IMG/VR virus record: IMGVR_UViG_3300050821_004307
Coordinates: 1-37,622 of that record
Length of the DNA stretch: 37,622 nt
Direction: 5' to 3' (one strand)
Origin: a virus
Shown here: in pieces, positions 37,589 through 37,622 of the stretch
Layout of the letters: each line of letters starts with the position of its first letter
How positions within the stretch are numbered: the stretch's first letter is position 1
The notes under the pieces: generated by a model
Database searches by the model: none
Told to the model about the DNA's origin: nothing
The model's input: only the letters and a program-made list of their open reading frames with translations
Made by a program: the position numbers and the translations under genes

Positions 37589-37622
37589 CAGCGCAATCTC
37601 GGGCTGAGAGCGTTTGATTTTC
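37569..37622. repeat. Terminal direct repeat, right copy
   Basis: This 54-base copy of positions 1-54 begins inside the last codons of the DegT gene. It differs from the left copy at one base (C at 37589). It should be removed when the genome is treated as a circle. Confidence 0.95.

Noticed and set aside
1-37622. CRISPR array, integrase, tRNA genes, phage RNA or DNA polymerase
   Set aside because: No regularly spaced repeats with unique spacers, no tyrosine or serine recombinase motifs, no T-loop consensus, and no polymerase motifs were seen on either strand.

Overview
The window looks like one essentially complete genome of a tailed phage (Caudoviricetes), most likely podovirus-like and assembled from uncultured material. 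The first and last 54 bases are the same sequence with one mismatch, so the contig closes into a circle of 37,568 bp. No integrase, excisionase, tRNA, DNA polymerase or RNA polymerase gene was seen. The host cannot be named. Signal peptides, a lipoprotein, a small lysis cassette and sigma-70-like promoters (TTGACA, 17 bp, TATNNT) suggest a Gram-negative-type bacterium that uses Shine-Dalgarno (SD) sites.

Layout. (1) Rightward packaging and virion module, 119-21275: terminase small and large subunits, portal, scaffold-like protein, N4-gp56-type major capsid protein, then a four-gene glycosyltransferase cluster inserted inside the virion module, a connector-like protein, a large tail protein, a fibre-like protein and three Gln/Asn-rich proteins that are probably ejected. 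(2) A leftward two-gene cassette, 21193-21694, with its own promoter and operator: a ribbon-helix-helix (RHH) protein whose frame runs into a lipoprotein, plus a membrane protein. It looks like a moron. (3) Rightward small genes and lysis region, 21761-25299: M15 peptidase endolysin, membrane peptides, exported HNH-like nuclease, holin-like protein, and an overlapping pair of ORFs. (4) Leftward early operon, 31765-25255: about 25 tightly overlapping genes, many under 60 codons, including an RHH regulator, a RecA/Sak4-like ATPase, a protein with an SSB-like tail and a PD-(D/E)XK-like nuclease with a hexanucleotide repeat. (5) Rightward replication module, 31928-37574: RyR-domain protein, DUF3987-type helicase, a separate CHC2 zinc domain, an iteron-like region, small genes, an Fn3-like protein and a DegT-family sugar enzyme with the His-for-Lys change of ColD/RfbH 3-dehydratases. 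This module runs back into the terminase genes across the circle junction.

Regulation is the most unusual part. Two divergent promoters at 31786-31827 use the two arms of one perfect 16-bp palindrome as their -35 boxes. A 22-bp copy (18/22) lies over a third promoter at 31566-31594. The RHH gene between the two sites is the obvious candidate repressor. Three rightward promoters (before terminase, the RyR gene and the DUF3987 gene) each produce a leader of about 90-105 nt. In each leader the first helix starts 3-4 nt after the predicted +1, and the inverted repeats are interleaved A-B-A'-B', which is pseudoknot topology. This may be a family of structured leader RNAs. All functions come from reading the sequence; no searches or folding programs were run.
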